A DNA stretch of 64,000 nucleotides from Vanessa cardui (Eukaryota; Arthropoda; Insecta; Lepidoptera; Nymphalidae): NCBI RefSeq assembly GCF_905220365.1, contig NC_061151.1, positions 2,908,197 through 2,972,196 of the forward strand, given 5' to 3'. The notes beneath the pieces are model-generated. The model made no database searches. It was not told the DNA's origin and worked only from the letters and a program-made list of their open reading frames with translations. This document shows, in pieces, positions 1 to 13,075 of the stretch (its first letter is position 1; each line of letters begins with the position of its first letter). A program made the position numbers and the translations under genes.

Positions 1-165
1 TACATGCACTTGCTTTCTCGGGTTGAACTGACGCGAAAATCTTATAGCGACGAATAGCGTCGAATGGTGCGATAGGGAGCTACTTCTATTGCTTGTATAA
101 ATCGTCTGTTAACGGTTTTATTAAATTTGCCTAATATACTAATAAGTTGTGTCGTACTATACGCT
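1..165 (+). repeat. Unclassified repeat, also at 59131-59282
   Basis: TACATGCACTTGCTTTCTCG, GTTGAACTGACxC and AAGTTGTGTCGTACTATA are shared with the second copy. It is cut by the left window edge. Confidence 0.55.
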
Positions 166-1190
166 AATCGCCATAGAGTTCGTCAAAAGTCAATATGGTC
201 GTTAATTTTCGGTAACGATCCTCGACAATTTTTTTTTATAATTTTCCTCGTTAAAACTTTGTCCAGATAAAAAAGCGTTAGCAAAATTGGTTCAGCCGTT
301 CAAGAGTGATGCCGTGAACGAGGGAAATAAGGTTATCTATGATACATGTAGATTAATAATAATACTCAATGATGTAGACAATACATCATATATCATATCA
401 AATACACTTTATGTTCATAAGTGGCATCTTGAATGAAGTGTACAAACACACTTTTGACTAGTCATTTTACAAGATCATGATAAACTAGTGGTTGCACACA
501 GCTTCGATCCTTTTATGGGGTTGGTTGTCTGACGTTAGATAAAAATCGCATATATATCCTTCCTTAGGGTTATAACTTGCTTCATTGGACTTTTTTCAAA
601 TTCACTTATGTGGTTTGGGTTTGAAAACATAACACAAAAACAAACACCGTTTTGTCATATACGTTCCACTGATAACCGATGAGAAACTTATAGTATATAT
701 CGATTTCAATAAAGTACAATTAAATTATACATATGTACCGCTAAAAGTCAACAAATAATAATTCCAAGCTTTTTATCGCGTATATGATCTTGTAATTAGT
801 GGTTTTAGGTTTTTATCATATCAAAAAAAAGGCTGTAATATATTAAAATACTAATACACGTATCAGCTATAGATATTATAATCTTTGGAACTTTTGGAGA
901 CAGTCGGATAAAAAAAAAATAGTTTTTTTTAATTATTGCCCGATTCGTAAAAATTGTACAGGCTATTTAACATCACGGAAAGTTTATACCGGAAGAAACT
1001 ACCCGAAGCAGCTAGTATAATAAATAATAATAGATACATACTCTATCATTGCATGTATAAATGAAGTACATATATCTTTATCATAGTAAACAAGTTTGTA
1101 CCTACACTAGGTCACTTGTCGTTTCATTATAATTCCTTTAATATATAATCATATTTATTATTGATAGGTATGAGTGGCACCATCCAATCA
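165..1190. other. AT-rich DNA, no gene seen
   Basis: Stops in all frames; only homopolymer runs and weak repeat traces. A Lep1-like remnant follows at about 1195-1310. Confidence 0.6.
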
Positions 1191-1335
1191 TCGCAAACTC
1201 CATCGGTAATACTTGTTGTGTTCCGACTGGAACAGTCATAGAACCAGTGTACAGGGACAAGAGACATAACATCTTCAGCTCCCAAATTTGTTGGTTCTGG
1301 AATGTCTTTTGACGGTGGTTTTAGCTCACCGGTTG

Positions 1336-1517
1336 TACAGTCGAGGTAAGAAAGGGTTCGTCACCTTAAGATCTATTTTCGCGTGCTCAGTACGAGCGAT
1401 AATCTGCTTTACGGATCGAGAACGATTTGATGTTTCGATTCAAAAGGTACTTAGAGTTTAAGACTTGATAAAGGAATTAATTTGAAAACTGACGAAGTTT
1501 TTCTTATTCGGACCGTA
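1336..1517 (+). mobile_element. MITE family B (Tc1/mariner-like), copy 1
   Basis: The ends TACAGTCGAGGTAAGAAA and TTCTTATTCGGACCGTA are degenerate inverted repeats starting with TA. Confidence 0.6.
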
Positions 1518-2002
1518 CATTTGCCTAATTGCTTACCGTCGTGTATCAAATCACACAATAGAAAACAATTGATACTTATGCGTGATAATGACTAACAATC
1601 GAATCAAATTCCTTCAATCAAAACAAAAGCATTGTACTTATTAATTGTCAAACTAAACACTACATACCAATGGAAAACAAAAAAACCCTGAGAAGGAAAT
1701 TCATCAACATATGTATAATTTATTAGGAATTAGTTCATAGAGAATGTGATTACATCATATTTATTAATGGGAAAAATATTGCGTAGGTACTATTTATCAG
1801 GTCAATGATCTGACGTAGGTTAATTTTATACTCGAGTATGCCTAACTAAGATATGTACAATTGAAACTATTAAATGCTGGTTACTTTAATTAAAAAAAAA
1901 AACAATTGGTTTCGCTCACGATTAGTCGTGTTAAATTGACGTTTTCATTTTTTTATTTAAACAAGTATACATTGTCATCCTATATGTACCCTACCCTAGT
2001 AC

Positions 2003-2316
2003 AACAACAACAACAACAGCCTGTAAATTCCCACAGCTGGGCTAAAGGCCTCCTCTCCCTTAGAGAAGGTTTGGAACATATACCACCACGCTGTTCCAAT
2101 GCGGGTTGGTGGAATACACATGTGGCAGAATTTCTATGAAATTTGTCACATGCAGGTTTCCTCACGATGTTTTCCTTCACCGCCGAGTACGAGATGAATT
2201 ATAAAGACAATTAAGCAATTAAGCACATGAATCAGCGGTGCTTGCCTGGGTTTGAACCGGCAATCATCGGTTAAGATGCACGCGTTCTAACCACTGGGCC
2301 ATCTCAAATCACTCGA
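2003..2316 (-). mobile_element. tRNA-derived SINE, (GTT)n-tail type, 12 bp target duplication
   Basis: Read on the minus strand it has A-box TGGCCCAGTGG, B-box GGTTCAAACC (one base lost here), the common body and a (GTT)n tail. CTACCCTAGTAC flanks it at 1991-2002 and 2317-2328. Confidence 0.88.
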
Positions 2317-2498
2317 CTACCCTAGTACGATAACACAGTATATGTATTCAGAAACTGCATACCTACTAGATAGTAGGTATGCAGGTTCTAAATGAGATTG
2401 TAGATTTAGAACACTAACTCCTTAAACGATGAACGAAGTCAGTTTAAAAAAACGGCTCTAATATGGATAGTCATTGGCTGATAACATTCATGATCTAA

Positions 2499-2640
2499 TT
2501 TCATAGGAATTCTGCCACATATGTATTCCACCAAACCGTATTGGAACAGTGAGATTGAATATGTTCCGAACCTTCTCCTCAAAAGGGAGAAGAGGCCTTA
2601 ACCCAGCCGTGGGAAATTTACAGGCTATTGTTGTTGTAAT
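2499..2640 (+). mobile_element. 5'-truncated SINE, (GTT)n type
   Basis: Only the 3' half is present, from AATTCTGCCACAT to GGCTATTGTTGTTG; several substitutions. Confidence 0.8.
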
Positions 2641-3788
2641 ATTTGTTCCAAAAAAAAAACTTACTTTCGCATTCAGTTATTTTTCAACAAATATCTGTTA
2701 AATTGTAAATTATAAAACCAAGTTCACAGGCTCGAGAGTAATAATTATCTCATTTATTTATTTAACTACATAAGCTATCTCACGCACACTAATGTGTCTC
2801 GTAAGCACGAATCACCCATACTGAGGTAGGGCGATAATTTAGGCGTGGTGGGGCACGCCTTCCTCACTGTCGTGTTTTCCGAATTATCGCAATGGCCGTG
2901 TACAATTTGTCAGGCCTCGTCCAATGCCGTCTGTATAAGGCCGGGCGGACCACCATGTGAGGTCACACTGGACATGACATTACCGTTTGGAAAATTTGTA
3001 AACATATACCTACATTGTTTAAATGGATCGTCTCATTGTGAACAGTTATACTTGTGTAAACTAAGTACTTATAAATTTTATCACTAATATAAATAGGTAC
3101 TTTGTCTATGATTGCAAGATTTAAAATATTTTCAGACTAATTTTCTAGAATGTCCATTTTTTTTATTGTTATAAATAATATTTGTATCTACTTTCACAAA
3201 TTGTTATTAGACAATACTTGCTCCTTGCTGTTCTAGCACCCCTAAGTAAGTAACCCTAAGTTCAACGGAGAATTTGAATTAAACCAAAGAATGATTCACC
3301 ACAAGTGGGTGGGTAACTACATACACAAGTCTCAGAGATACGATATATATTTTTTAATGTGAAATCAAGCTTTTCTGATTACCATTAATCTTAAATTGTT
3401 ATGAAACACAAATAAAGTCGAAACTCGTTTGCGAAATAAATTAATAAATTGTGAAAAGCTTAGCAAAAGCCGAAAAAGTAGAACACCGTTTATATTGGCC
3501 GGACAGCCAATCAAAAAGCCTGACTGCATCCGGCTTTATCCGCCATGGCAACTACTCACTATCAGGTAGCCTGCACGTAAAATTATATTACATAAAAAAA
3601 CAAAAAAGAAGTATCTGTGACCTTAGGAATTGCAGGCAAGGTCGTATGTAGGTATGCAAATGAAAAATATATGAATATACATAACAACTACACATAGTAA
3701 TATAGTTATGTGTGTGACATACTTAAGAACACGTGATTTGAAATATACGCATAAAAATATATATTTTTATGTTAATGCTTCAAGTATA
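2641..3788. other. Intergenic DNA, no gene seen
   Basis: A slightly G+C-rich patch lies at 2820-2980 without coding character or homology that I can see. Confidence 0.5.
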
Positions 3789-3798
3789 CATATATGGT

Positions 3799-4826
3799 GG
3801 TTCAGAGGGTGGATCTACCAGGTATCTGTCCGATAGTTGGTTGGAATCACTACGGGTACGCGACCCCGGACTGCTCTAGCTACTAGTGTCACATTCCAGT
3901 ATCCTCCGTGATCACAGTATCCTACACCTCTCCTGGATTCTCTGTCTCCAAAAATTATCGCTGCGTCACGCCCTTGTTCCCATGTCATTCCCTTCCTTTG
4001 TTTCCTTGCCTTCCGGCATATTGGACGTAGTAGAGTAACAGCGTCGCTCTCTGCTAGCCGACTTTCTATTTTGAAAGTAACAGACTGTCGTTAAAATCGT
4101 TGTTCTCTACAAACTCTCATCAGTAGCTATAAGAAGCTGTAATAACATCGCAGCGGCTACGTTCTTCTTCCTCACGTCGGCTCGTGAAATAAAACCTGAT
4201 GAGGGGAGGGCTGTGACCCCACACCGACACAGACGTCAACACCTTGTCAAAAAAGAAGGAAAACTAACATTAAACCCGGAGTGGCGCCACCGTTTAGGCG
4301 TAAGCCAGGTGCCTGCGGCCAAACCAGCACCACACGTATTGACCCGTCATTCCTGTGGATCCTGCTGGGGTGGAGGAGAGGGTGGCATGGGTACTGGGTA
4401 AGCCCGTGCTGCCATAAAGTCGCCTGACCCAGGCGTAGCAGCATCTGCGAAGAGGACACTTCGCTCACCTGTCTTGCAGGTGGAAAACAACACGGAGAGA
4501 GGCAGTCACCGGTTATAAGTCGGCACGAATAGGCGTAAGTGCGGGCGCCAGGGGCCACTCTTGACAGTAGGAGGATCCATCGTAGATCCATTGATCAGCT
4601 ACCGCCTGCTCTAAGTCGGGCAGCCCCCGATCAATAAGGTAAAGTTCTTAAGGAAAAACGCGTTAGGCGTCATGAGCGGGCTTCAAACCCCCGCCCACCC
4701 GGGGGCGCATACACTTGTCGGGAGTGCGGCCGAAGGATCCTCTCTCGCATTGGTCTCTTTAGTCATGAACGCAAGTGCTGCTTAAATCATCTGTCATAGA
4801 TGCAGAGGCCTATATAAAAAAAAAAA
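3799..4826 (+). mobile_element. ~1 kb unclassified retro-insertion with poly(A) and target duplication
   Basis: A G+C-rich block in AT-rich DNA ends in an A run (4815-4826) and is flanked by CATATATGGT at 3789-3798 and 4827-4836. It has no convincing protein. Ends and tail show target-primed reverse transcription. It may be a non-autonomous LINE derivative or a retrocopied RNA. Confidence 0.65.
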
Positions 4827-4883
4827 CATATATGGTCATACTGTATATCATTACTTATACCTTATGTTATGATTATAAGCAAC

Positions 4884-5165
4884 TAGCGACCCGCCCCTAC
4901 TTTGCACGGGTGCAATACTATAAGTAAATATACTACAGGTGTTTTATTTACGACATCACATTCGAAACTTCGAAAATTATCAGTGTTTCTTTACTGTATT
5001 GTCCATTCGTTACATACAAAAACCTTCCTCATAAATCACTTTATCGATTAAAAACAAACCGCATCAAAATCCGTTGCTTGATTTTAAAGATCTAAGCATA
5101 TATACGGACTGACAGCGGTAAGCGACTTCGTTTTATACGTTTTATACGTATGTACTATGTAAGGA
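4884..5165 (+). mobile_element. Repeat starting ACTAGCGACCCGCCCC
   Basis: It has TATTCGAAACTTCGAAAATTATCAGTGTTTC-like and AAAATCCGTTGCTTGATTTT segments. Related copies: 6500-6645 (-), 7898-7990 (+), 25745-26005 (-), 41005-41202 (-) and 48125-48395 (-). Unclassified LINE tail or MITE. Confidence 0.45.
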
Positions 5166-5921
5166 TAGAGCAGTGTTATTTACTAGAATCTCTTAGAATT
5201 CGATGAATACGAAATTATTTATAGCTGTACGTATCACTTCATCATCTTAAACCGAATGAGTCATCGGAGACGTCATCAGTGACGTCACCGCTGAACAATT
5301 ACTCCAAATTAGCCAGTGACCGTCAGATCGTTAACCTCAGTCGTGAATAACGGATGATTTAATAACTGCGTTACAATTGTTAAGATACGATTGACATGAG
5401 TAGATTATATTAATGGAGATAGTTTATACAATCTTGCCTCTCTCACAATGTTTGCTGAAGTCACCCACCAACAGTAACTAAGTGATTACATCAAAGTATT
5501 TAATTATCTAACGCTTCCACATTTAAGCTCTTAGAACATCATAATAAACTATCTTTAATAATTTACTTATTCACGGATGAAAGGGCGTAGTTGTCTACCA
5601 GTTTCGGAGCCTTTAAGATGATTAAAAACAAAGTCATATGATTTACTCGGGTTTCAACTCGCTATCTTCATTAAAGATTCACGCATCCAAACCGATAGGC
5701 CGAACCAGCTCGATAAAAAGCGGACGAGAGTATTTTTAGACAACTTGTATTATAAATAGCGATACGATTTAAAGGTCACCGGATGACTTGAAACGATCGT
5801 AGTTTAAACCAAGCAGATTTATAATAACGACTACCAAATGTGCGGACAAACTACAATAATACTACAAAGTTGCAGAGTTTATTGAAACTCCCTAATCACA
5901 CACATAGCAAAAGTACATATA

Positions 5922-6242
5922 CAACAACAGCAAACAACAACAGCCTGTAAATTCTAACTGCTGGGCTAAAGGCCTCCTCTCCCTTTGAGGAGAAGGTTTG
6001 GAATATATTCCAAAACGCTGTTCCAATGCGGGTTGGTGGAATACACATGTGGCAGTTTTTCTATTAAATTTGTCACATGCAAGTTTCCTCACGATGTTTT
6101 CCTTCACCGCTGAGCACGAGATGAATTATAAAGACAAATTAAGCACATGAAACGGCGGTGCTTGTCTGGGTTTGAACCCGCAATCATCGGTTAAGATGCA
6201 CGCGTTCTAACCACTGGGCCATCTCGACTCTCAGTTGCGTTC
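5922..6242 (-). mobile_element. Full-length SINE, (GTT)n type
   Basis: AGTACATATA flanks it at 5912-5921 and 6243-6252. Both RNA polymerase III boxes are intact. Confidence 0.88.
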
Positions 6243-7043
6243 AGTACATATAATATAATCTATAATAGTTTCAGTACAAGGCTTTCCTCATTTCAGATTT
6301 TTTTTTTCGGGCATATGGTTTTCCTATGGTCTATTCTGTTCCAAATTTATATCAGAACTGTTCAGCTCTGGTAGTGTAATTGAGTTGCAAACAGAAATCA
6401 AACAAAATTTTGCATTTATACTATTAGTAAGACATCAAAAAAACAAATATGGGAAGCAGTTACGAAAAGGAATGTCTGTATGTTTGTCTTCTATGAATTC
6501 CGAAACGAAAACGGTTTTTTATGTAATGTCATTACATAGTAAAGGACCACCGAAATTGAAGATGTTTCTAATGTGATGTCGTACATAAAAAAAATCTGTA
6601 GAATATTTAGTATCAGTATAGCACCCGTGCGAAGCTGGGGCGCGTCAATTATATATATATATATATATATTTAGCTAAATTAGCCCAGCTAAATTGGTCA
6701 TTATAAAAGTAATATTAACACAAGCGATTACAGAATACGTCATAGGTACCAAATTTTGGCAACTAACAACGCTTTAAACAATTCGAACTGAACGTAAATT
6801 AACAGAATTCAGAGCGCACATAGGGATCAGGCAACGTGTCTGGTTGTATGCCAAAACAATTGAGATTATTACATGACGGATTGATTTATAATTGAAAGTA
6901 ATTAGGGAACATTCCCAGTACGGCTCTTACGAGAGAAAAGGATAAAATAATTAGTTCATGTAATTGACGAAAACATGTAAAATGTCCAACCCAATTCTGC
7001 TTTGGGCAGGTTTTTTTGGATAGATAGGACTAAAATAAAAGAA

Positions 7044-7350
7044 GTAAGTAACAGCCCGTAAATTTCCCACTGCTGGGTTAAGGCCTCCTCTCCTATTAAG
7101 GAGAAGATTTGGAACATATTCAATCAAGCTGTTCCAATGCGGATTGGTGGAATGCACATGTGGCAGAATTTCTATTAAATTAGACACATGCAGGTTTCGT
7201 CACGATGTTTTCCTTCACCGCCCAGCACGAGATGAATTAAAAAAACAAATTAAGCACATATATGTATATAGTGATACTTGCAAGGGCTTGAATCGGAAAT
7301 CATCTGTTATGATGCAAGCGTTCTAATCACTGGGCCATCTCAGCTCTAGA
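7044..7350 (-). mobile_element. SINE, diverged copy
   Basis: The tail has decayed to AGTAAGTAACAGCC on the plus strand. The B-box is mutated (GGCTTGAATCGG). Confidence 0.78.
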
Positions 7351-8387
7351 TACCACTTAATCACCACATATTCTAGTGCCAAACAGTACTGTTGTATTCT
7401 AATTTGACGAACGAACGAGTGTAGCTACAGACACATATGGGTCATACCATCTTAGTCTTCAAGGTTGAGGATGAAATGGAATAACTGATATTTCTAAGAG
7501 CGCCATCGTCTATGGGCGGTTATGACCTCTTAAATTTAGATAGTCGGAGATTATTGATGTGAAACTACCCACAGAAAATATACTTGACGAAAATCATATG
7601 TATAAACGGACGACGGATCCTGGACTATATGACAATATAAAGAAATAAATTATATTGTTGTATAACTAGCAGAACCGGACATTGGAACGAGTTGCGAACT
7701 TGACACTAAACTATTAAAAATTAAAAAGAATATTAAAGAGTCAGTCAAACGTCCTCAACGTCGATCGAAAGAAATATTTATGACTCAATTAACATATTAA
7801 TTCTCCTAGACTCGTACAAAGTTACAGAAAACCAGATATTTGAATAGTAAATGTCATTAAGAGCAAGTACAAACACAAATATTTCATTATGATACCACTA
7901 GCGACCAGCCCCGACTTGGCACGGTTGCGATGCTGACTAAATATTCTGCATTTTGAACAATGTTCAGTTTTTGCACACATTTTAGATACCAAGGTCGGTT
8001 CCGAATAGACGATGAAAGGTATGCTCCATATTATTAAGCACCAATGCGTATTTAATATTAAAGAAAGAAAGGAAAAGTGTCTGAACGTAGCCTACGATTG
8101 TGATTGTCATATGACACGTATGAATTGGAAGATATATTTGATGTGAGTTTGTCCTGACAGATTGCGGTCACGGTTCTCAAGGCAGGCTAGCCAACTGCGC
8201 AGGAAAACTGGCTGCAGACATAGTAGGGAGCAAACAAAAATGCACCCTCTATTCCCTCATTCTGATAATTCGATGGGACCGAAAATCCAAAAAACTTTAC
8301 GTGCTTTCTTAGAAACTTTGGACTCCAGACTGCTATTCGGAATTTTCCATCAGAAAAACATAATATTACTTATCGCTTCGCAATGGG

Positions 8388-8446
8388 GTTTGAACCAATG
8401 ACCTTGGTATCTGCGGCTTCATAATCTAACCACTAACCAACGAATC
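8388..8446 (-). mobile_element. tRNA-like head of a third SINE-like repeat
   Basis: On the minus strand TTGGTTAGTGGTTAGA and GGTTCAAACCCC resemble A- and B-boxes. The element may continue left to ~8150. Confidence 0.4.
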
Positions 8447-8578
8447 AGTCAATTCAATGTTGTAACACTAAACATTCGCAGCGGTAGATAATAAATATTT
8501 ATTTACTGTACTGACCATAACAACGTTATTTGTAACAAGCTTACAACACACATTCCACTATACAGCATTTTACTAATG

Positions 8579-8778
8579 TACAGTCGGGATAAGAAAAGGT
8601 TCGTCACCTTAAGATCTATTTTCGTGTGCACAGTATGAGCGACAATCTGCTTTACCGATAGAGAATGACATATTGCGTCGCAATGATTTGATGTTTAGAT
8701 TCAAAAGGTACTAAGAGCTTAAGACTTGATAAAGGAATTATTTTGAAAACTGACGAAGGTTTTCTTACCCTGACTGTA
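8579..8778 (+). mobile_element. MITE family B, copy 2
   Basis: The ends TACAGTCGGGATAAGAAA and TTTCTTACCCTGACTGTA suggest a TA-target, Tc1/mariner-type origin. Confidence 0.7.
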
Positions 8779-8910
8779 CATAACAAACAAAAGTCTAATG
8801 CAATCGTATTTATAATTTGCAATGGGTTTAGTATTACAGCTGACATCCGCCCGCCATTGAAATTCTTTCCCACGTGACGTACGAAACGCTTCGTTTTTAT
8901 ATATAGCAGT

Positions 8911-9180
8911 TAGCCGAGATGGCTCAGTGGTTAGAACAACCATATCTTAACAATATATTTCAAATCCCACCCGGACAAATGTGCCCTGATTGTGTGTGCT
9001 GCATGAGGACTTCAGCAGAGACCTATCACGGATCATGGCATTCATCAGGTGCTGGAAGATGGTCTGTCTGTCATTCTGTGAAAACGTCATGTGGAAGGAG
9101 GCCACGAAAAGCACCTATTAATATTCACGTGCTTAATTAGTGTTTGTAATTAATCTCGTACTCTGTGCTGAGATCAAAAC
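8911..9180 (+). mobile_element. Diverged SINE-like element with A-box and a different interior
   Basis: It starts GCCGAGATGGCTCAGTGG like the main SINE, but the middle (about 8960-9115) is unlike the others. The family body reappears only from CGTGCTTAATTAGTG. It may be a chimaera or a separate subfamily. Confidence 0.5.
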
Positions 9181-9324
9181 TACTCACATGCGTAAAAAAC
9201 CCGGATTAAAAAAAATCGTTGTCGAATAAGCTCTGAACCTCCAACTCTAATTTATAGTTTTTTTCTACCTAAGACATTTTGAGAGCACGAGTGTAACTCC
9301 CACCCACTAATGCTAAATCAAAAC

Positions 9325-9560
9325 ATACTTTACTCAATTAGGAGATCTTTTGAATCATCATTTAACAACTATATTAAGGTGAAGTTATCACCAGTCCGGA
9401 ATGTAAATTCTACCAAGAAGAACCAACAAGAAACTTATATACGTATATAATATATCCTACCTGGAAGTCAACTAATATTAGCTCCACGCTTTTTAATTAT
9501 CTATATAATCTTGTATTAAATAATATGCTTTTCTTATTAATGTATTTGTAACAAATGATT
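9325..9560 (-). mobile_element. LINE 3' end (ends ...TTTATTTTGATTTTGA type)
   Basis: It shares AGAAGAACCxxCAAGAAACT and the CACGCTTTTTAAT region with the five copies further right; diverged. Confidence 0.5.
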
Positions 9561-9909
9561 TTAATTTATATATCAGCAAAGTTAAAAATAACTGCTCATC
9601 TATCAGCCGGGCGGGGCGAAGTCGAAAACTATCAATCCAAAAATGTTCATAGAAATCGTATGCAATACTTAAAAGACTTTAGTTATATTTCGTCACAATT
9701 AAACAAAATTACTATCCATTGTTTATAAACATTAATCACAGGGTGTGAGTCAATGAACGCCACGTGGACAGCTGTGGGGAAAACACTTCGTAAAAACACC
9801 CAAGTCATTCACAATGCCTTTCATAGAGTGCAACGTTTGTAACATTCAAAGAAATTTTATCATCCATACACACATATTCCAATGATTGTATGAAGATAAA
9901 CTAATCTTA

Positions 9910-10108
9910 GAACTAGCGCGCACTGTTGATTTTTGTGACAGTGATTTTTTAGTCACTCTTGTCGAATCCGTGAATGTGTATGGAGTTGCGCGCACGTTAC
10001 GACGTGACAATTGGGTGACATTTGTGTCTGCATCTGTACATATTTACGGACTTGACAAAGAGTGACGAAACAGTCACTGTGACAAAAAACACCAGTGCGC
10101 GCTAGTGC
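9910..10108 (+). mobile_element. PIF/Harbinger-type MITE, 199 bp
   Basis: Inverted ends GAACTAGCGCGCACTG / CAGTGCGCGCTAGTGC with target duplication TTA on both sides. A TWA duplication is typical of PIF/Harbinger. Confidence 0.72.
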
Positions 10109-10204
10109 TTAGATTTACGTGTTTCATGCGATATGCTAATAACTCAGCTACATATATTGTGCACTACTGAGCTAATGATTAATATATCTTTATTTATTCT
10201 AATA

Positions 10205-10290
10205 TGGAATGGAATATGTTCCAAAACTTCAAAGGGAAAGGACGGCCTTAGCCCAGCAGTGGGAAATGTACAGACTGTTGTTGTTGTAAC
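10205..10290 (+). mobile_element. SINE 3' fragment, (GTT)n type
   Basis: It runs from GGAATATGTTCC to the (GTT)n tail, about 85 bp. Confidence 0.75.
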
Positions 10291-10429
10291 TACTAATTTC
10301 AAATACAATTTTACGTCCAAAAAGATTAATCAAGATCGACCAATGATATCGCGTCACGTTTAGAAAGAAACGCCTGGAGATAGGCTCGGGTTGCATCATA
10401 GGACACTAATTACTGAAAATTGCACATTT

Positions 10430-10590
10430 ACAACAGCATTGTAAATCTGTTTATTTGAAAAGAGCAACTATGCTTGTTTCTTGCCGTTTCTTCTCGCTAG
10501 AAGCTGCTTTCCGAAACGGTGGTAGTATTTAATTGATGACGATTCAAAATCGCTTCATTGTAAAGTTTACTTGAATAAAATTGATTTGAT
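10430..10590 (+). mobile_element. LINE 3' end fragment
   Basis: It has TTTCTTCTCGCTAGAAGCTG and ends GAATAAAATTGATTTGATT; an old relative of the preceding family. Confidence 0.4.
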
Positions 10591-10769
10591 TCAATTTGAA
10601 TTTCGGTGTCAAATGTTATTTGGTTTTTTTCCTGTTATGATTGGAATAGAGCATAAAACATAAGCCATGTTATCTATTACGTCCGCTACTATCGACAGAT
10701 AAAACTAGATTTGTTATTAATGAAATTGAACTACGATACATATATGTTTTTTAACAATCATACATATAC

Positions 10770-10935
10770 CAATATTATAAATGTGAAAGTAACTCTATCT
10801 GTCTGTGGTTCACTACCAAAACTCTGAACCGAATATGATGAAATTTGTTGTGAAGCAAACTTGAACTAAAAGGAAGGACATAGGCTACTTTTTTGCCTGA
10901 CACATGACAACCAAAGCCCTAAAACGCGGGCGGTA
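10770..10935 (-). mobile_element. LINE tail with AAATTTCATCAAATTCGGTT motif
   Basis: A short 3' end found in either orientation and marked by a (CAGA)n-like stretch and TATAATATTAxTATAGAT. Further copies: 16230-16410 (+), 27515-27600 (+), 31531-31980 (+, split by a SINE), 40815-41000 (+), 43725-43908 (+), 47095-47185 (-) and 52928-53150 (-). They are abundant in the introns. Confidence 0.45.
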
Positions 10936-11029
10936 TCTATTATTGCTATAAAACCGTAAAAAAAATTGTGCGTTTCGACGTTATAATTGAAAATTATTTA
11001 TGCACTTTGTATGTGATATACGTCTCGGC

Positions 11030-11158
11030 AAACGTAGTGTAGGACGTCCTCGGGCACGGTGGAGTAACGACTTACGCAAGGCGGCAGGCAGGAGCTGGAT
11101 GCGGGAGGCCTATGTCCAGCAGGGGACGGAAATGGGCTGATGGATGGATGGATGGATA
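11030..11158 (+). mobile_element. RTE-like LINE fragment (ORF C-terminus) with (GATG)n tail
   Basis: It reads ARWSNDLRKAAGRSWM then EAYVQQGTEMG-stop, followed by GATGGATGGATG. The W-x-x-D-L ... EAYVQQ-x-T-E-M-G ending is typical of lepidopteran endonuclease/RT LINEs. Confidence 0.6.
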
Positions 11159-11555
11159 TGATATTGTATAAAATAAAATAGTCTATAGTGTGTCGCAGCC
11201 AATTGGTTAAATAAGTTATTCAATGAAACGCCTAGTCACAAATGGCACCGTTCAACGTTCTAAATAACGAGAACCAATTCATCTTCCGTTCATAAAATAC
11301 ATGTCAATATCGAGTTCAAAGTTTTCAATATAGTTGTTTACATTCGTGCTAAGATATCTGACATATGAGCCTAGCGACTCGTATCGAATGAAATTGTTTA
11401 CAAAACAAACTAGCAGACAATAATATAAATACCATATCACTGTGTTTTACGCACACATACTTACACATATACATATTTATATGCTATATACAGCCCCACT
11501 GTGACGATGATTAACTATTCAGAGACATAGCTCGAATATAGTACGTTAGGTAGGG

Positions 11556-11850
11556 TACGTTTTTTTTATGGTATAGGTTGGTGGACAATATGCTCGTCAT
11601 CTATTGGTAAGTGATCACCATCACCCATAGACAATGACACTATAAGAAATATTAACTATTCCTTACATCGTCAATGTGCCACCAACCTTGGGAACTAAGA
11701 TGTTATGTCCCTTGTGCCTGTTACACTGGCTCACTCACCCTTCAAACCGGAACACAACAATACTGAGTACTGTTATTTGGCGGTAGAATAACTGATGAGT
11801 GGGTGGTACCTATCCAGACGGGCTTGCACAAAGCCTACCACCAAGTAAAA
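11556..11850 (+). mobile_element. TRS/Lep1-like repeat
   Basis: It runs from TTTATGGTATAGGTTGG to GCCTACCACCAAGTAAAA. This Lepidoptera-wide repeat has been proposed to be a non-autonomous Helitron; I recognise it by its body. Confidence 0.65.
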
Positions 11851-11939
11851 CGTAATGCACCACCTACTAGATTAACATATAAACGTTTGGTTTTTTTGGG
11901 CAAATAATGAATTACAATCGCTAGCGTTGATGTGATATG

Positions 11940-12182
11940 TACAGTCGGGGTAAAGAAAGGTTCATCACCTTAAGATCTATTTTAGTGTGCTCAGTACGAG
12001 CGACAATCTGCTTTACCGATTGAGACTAACATTATATTACGTCCACATCGAAATAAGTCACGTGTAGCAAATTTTATATGCAGTTGTCAGTTTAATGCTT
12101 CAGTTTCAAAAGGTACGAAAGCCTTCGACTTGATAAAGGAATGAATTTAAAAACTGACGAAGGTTTTCTTACTCTGACTGTA
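11940..12182 (+). mobile_element. MITE family B, copy 3
   Basis: It is ~43 bp longer than copy 2 because of an internal segment around 12030-12100. Confidence 0.7.
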
Positions 12183-12754
12183 CAAATAAATATAAAATAA
12201 GCAAATATATATAATAAGCATTTAGGCTTTAGAAAGGTTGTTTATCATAGTGTCAAATGATATTGAAATGACATCTGACGCCACACGATGGAGGCTTTTA
12301 GGTCAAATCAAATTACATAATATACAGACTAAAAATTACCATTTGTAATTTGAATATAGAGTATTAAAATAAGATACCCTGTTAAGTACATCAAAAAAAG
12401 TCTTTTTACAGAACAACTATGTTAGGTAGGTATAAATTTTCAACCCCGAATCCTCTAGAAACTCAAGTAACCTGGACCAAGTAGGTTCAATATTAGTAAC
12501 TTATACATACTTGTATGATAATTATTGTGAAACGAAAACCACAAAAACAAAATGGCGTGTATGTACGATAGCGGTGCGAAAGGAGAACGCTAAGATAATA
12601 TTCTAATTAAAAACTTTTGTAATGTATTGATGATTTATTTGGAAACCAAATGATGAAACATTTTGTAAATTGATAAAGTTTTCACTAATTCATCACGTAG
12701 TTGTTATTAACAAGCCACATTTTTTAATAAAAAATAATTTGTATACTATATATG

Positions 12755-12895
12755 AGGTAAGGTCTCCTAAAATATTGAGAAGATTTGATGAATATTCCAC
12801 CACGCTGCTCCAATGGTAACACAGACGGCAGAATTTCATAGAAATTAGACACATACAGACCCTCACGTTTTCCTTCCACCGAGCACAAGTACAAC
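12755..12895 (-). mobile_element. SINE fragment, inverted partner of the next copy
   Basis: A degenerate minus-strand body fragment, head to head with the copy at 12912. Confidence 0.65.
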
Positions 12896-12911
12896 TAATA
12901 AATACAAATAA

Positions 12912-13075
12912 TTAAACTGCATGTGTCTAATTTCATTGAAATTCTGCCACATGTGCATACCACCAACCCGCATTGGAACAGCGTGGTGGAACATGTTCCA
13001 AGCCCTCTCCTTAATGGGAGAGGAGGCCATTAGCCCAGCAGTGGGAAATTTACAGGCTGTTACTTTACTTAACTT
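12912..13075 (+). mobile_element. SINE 3' half, (TTTAC)n type
   Basis: It has TGTCTAATTTCATTGAAATT and ends GGCTGTTACTTTACTTAA, marking the (TTTAC)n subfamily. Confidence 0.8.

Noticed and set aside
4247..4591. 114-codon minus-strand ORF
   Set aside because: It lies inside the G+C-rich retro-insertion and has no coding character.
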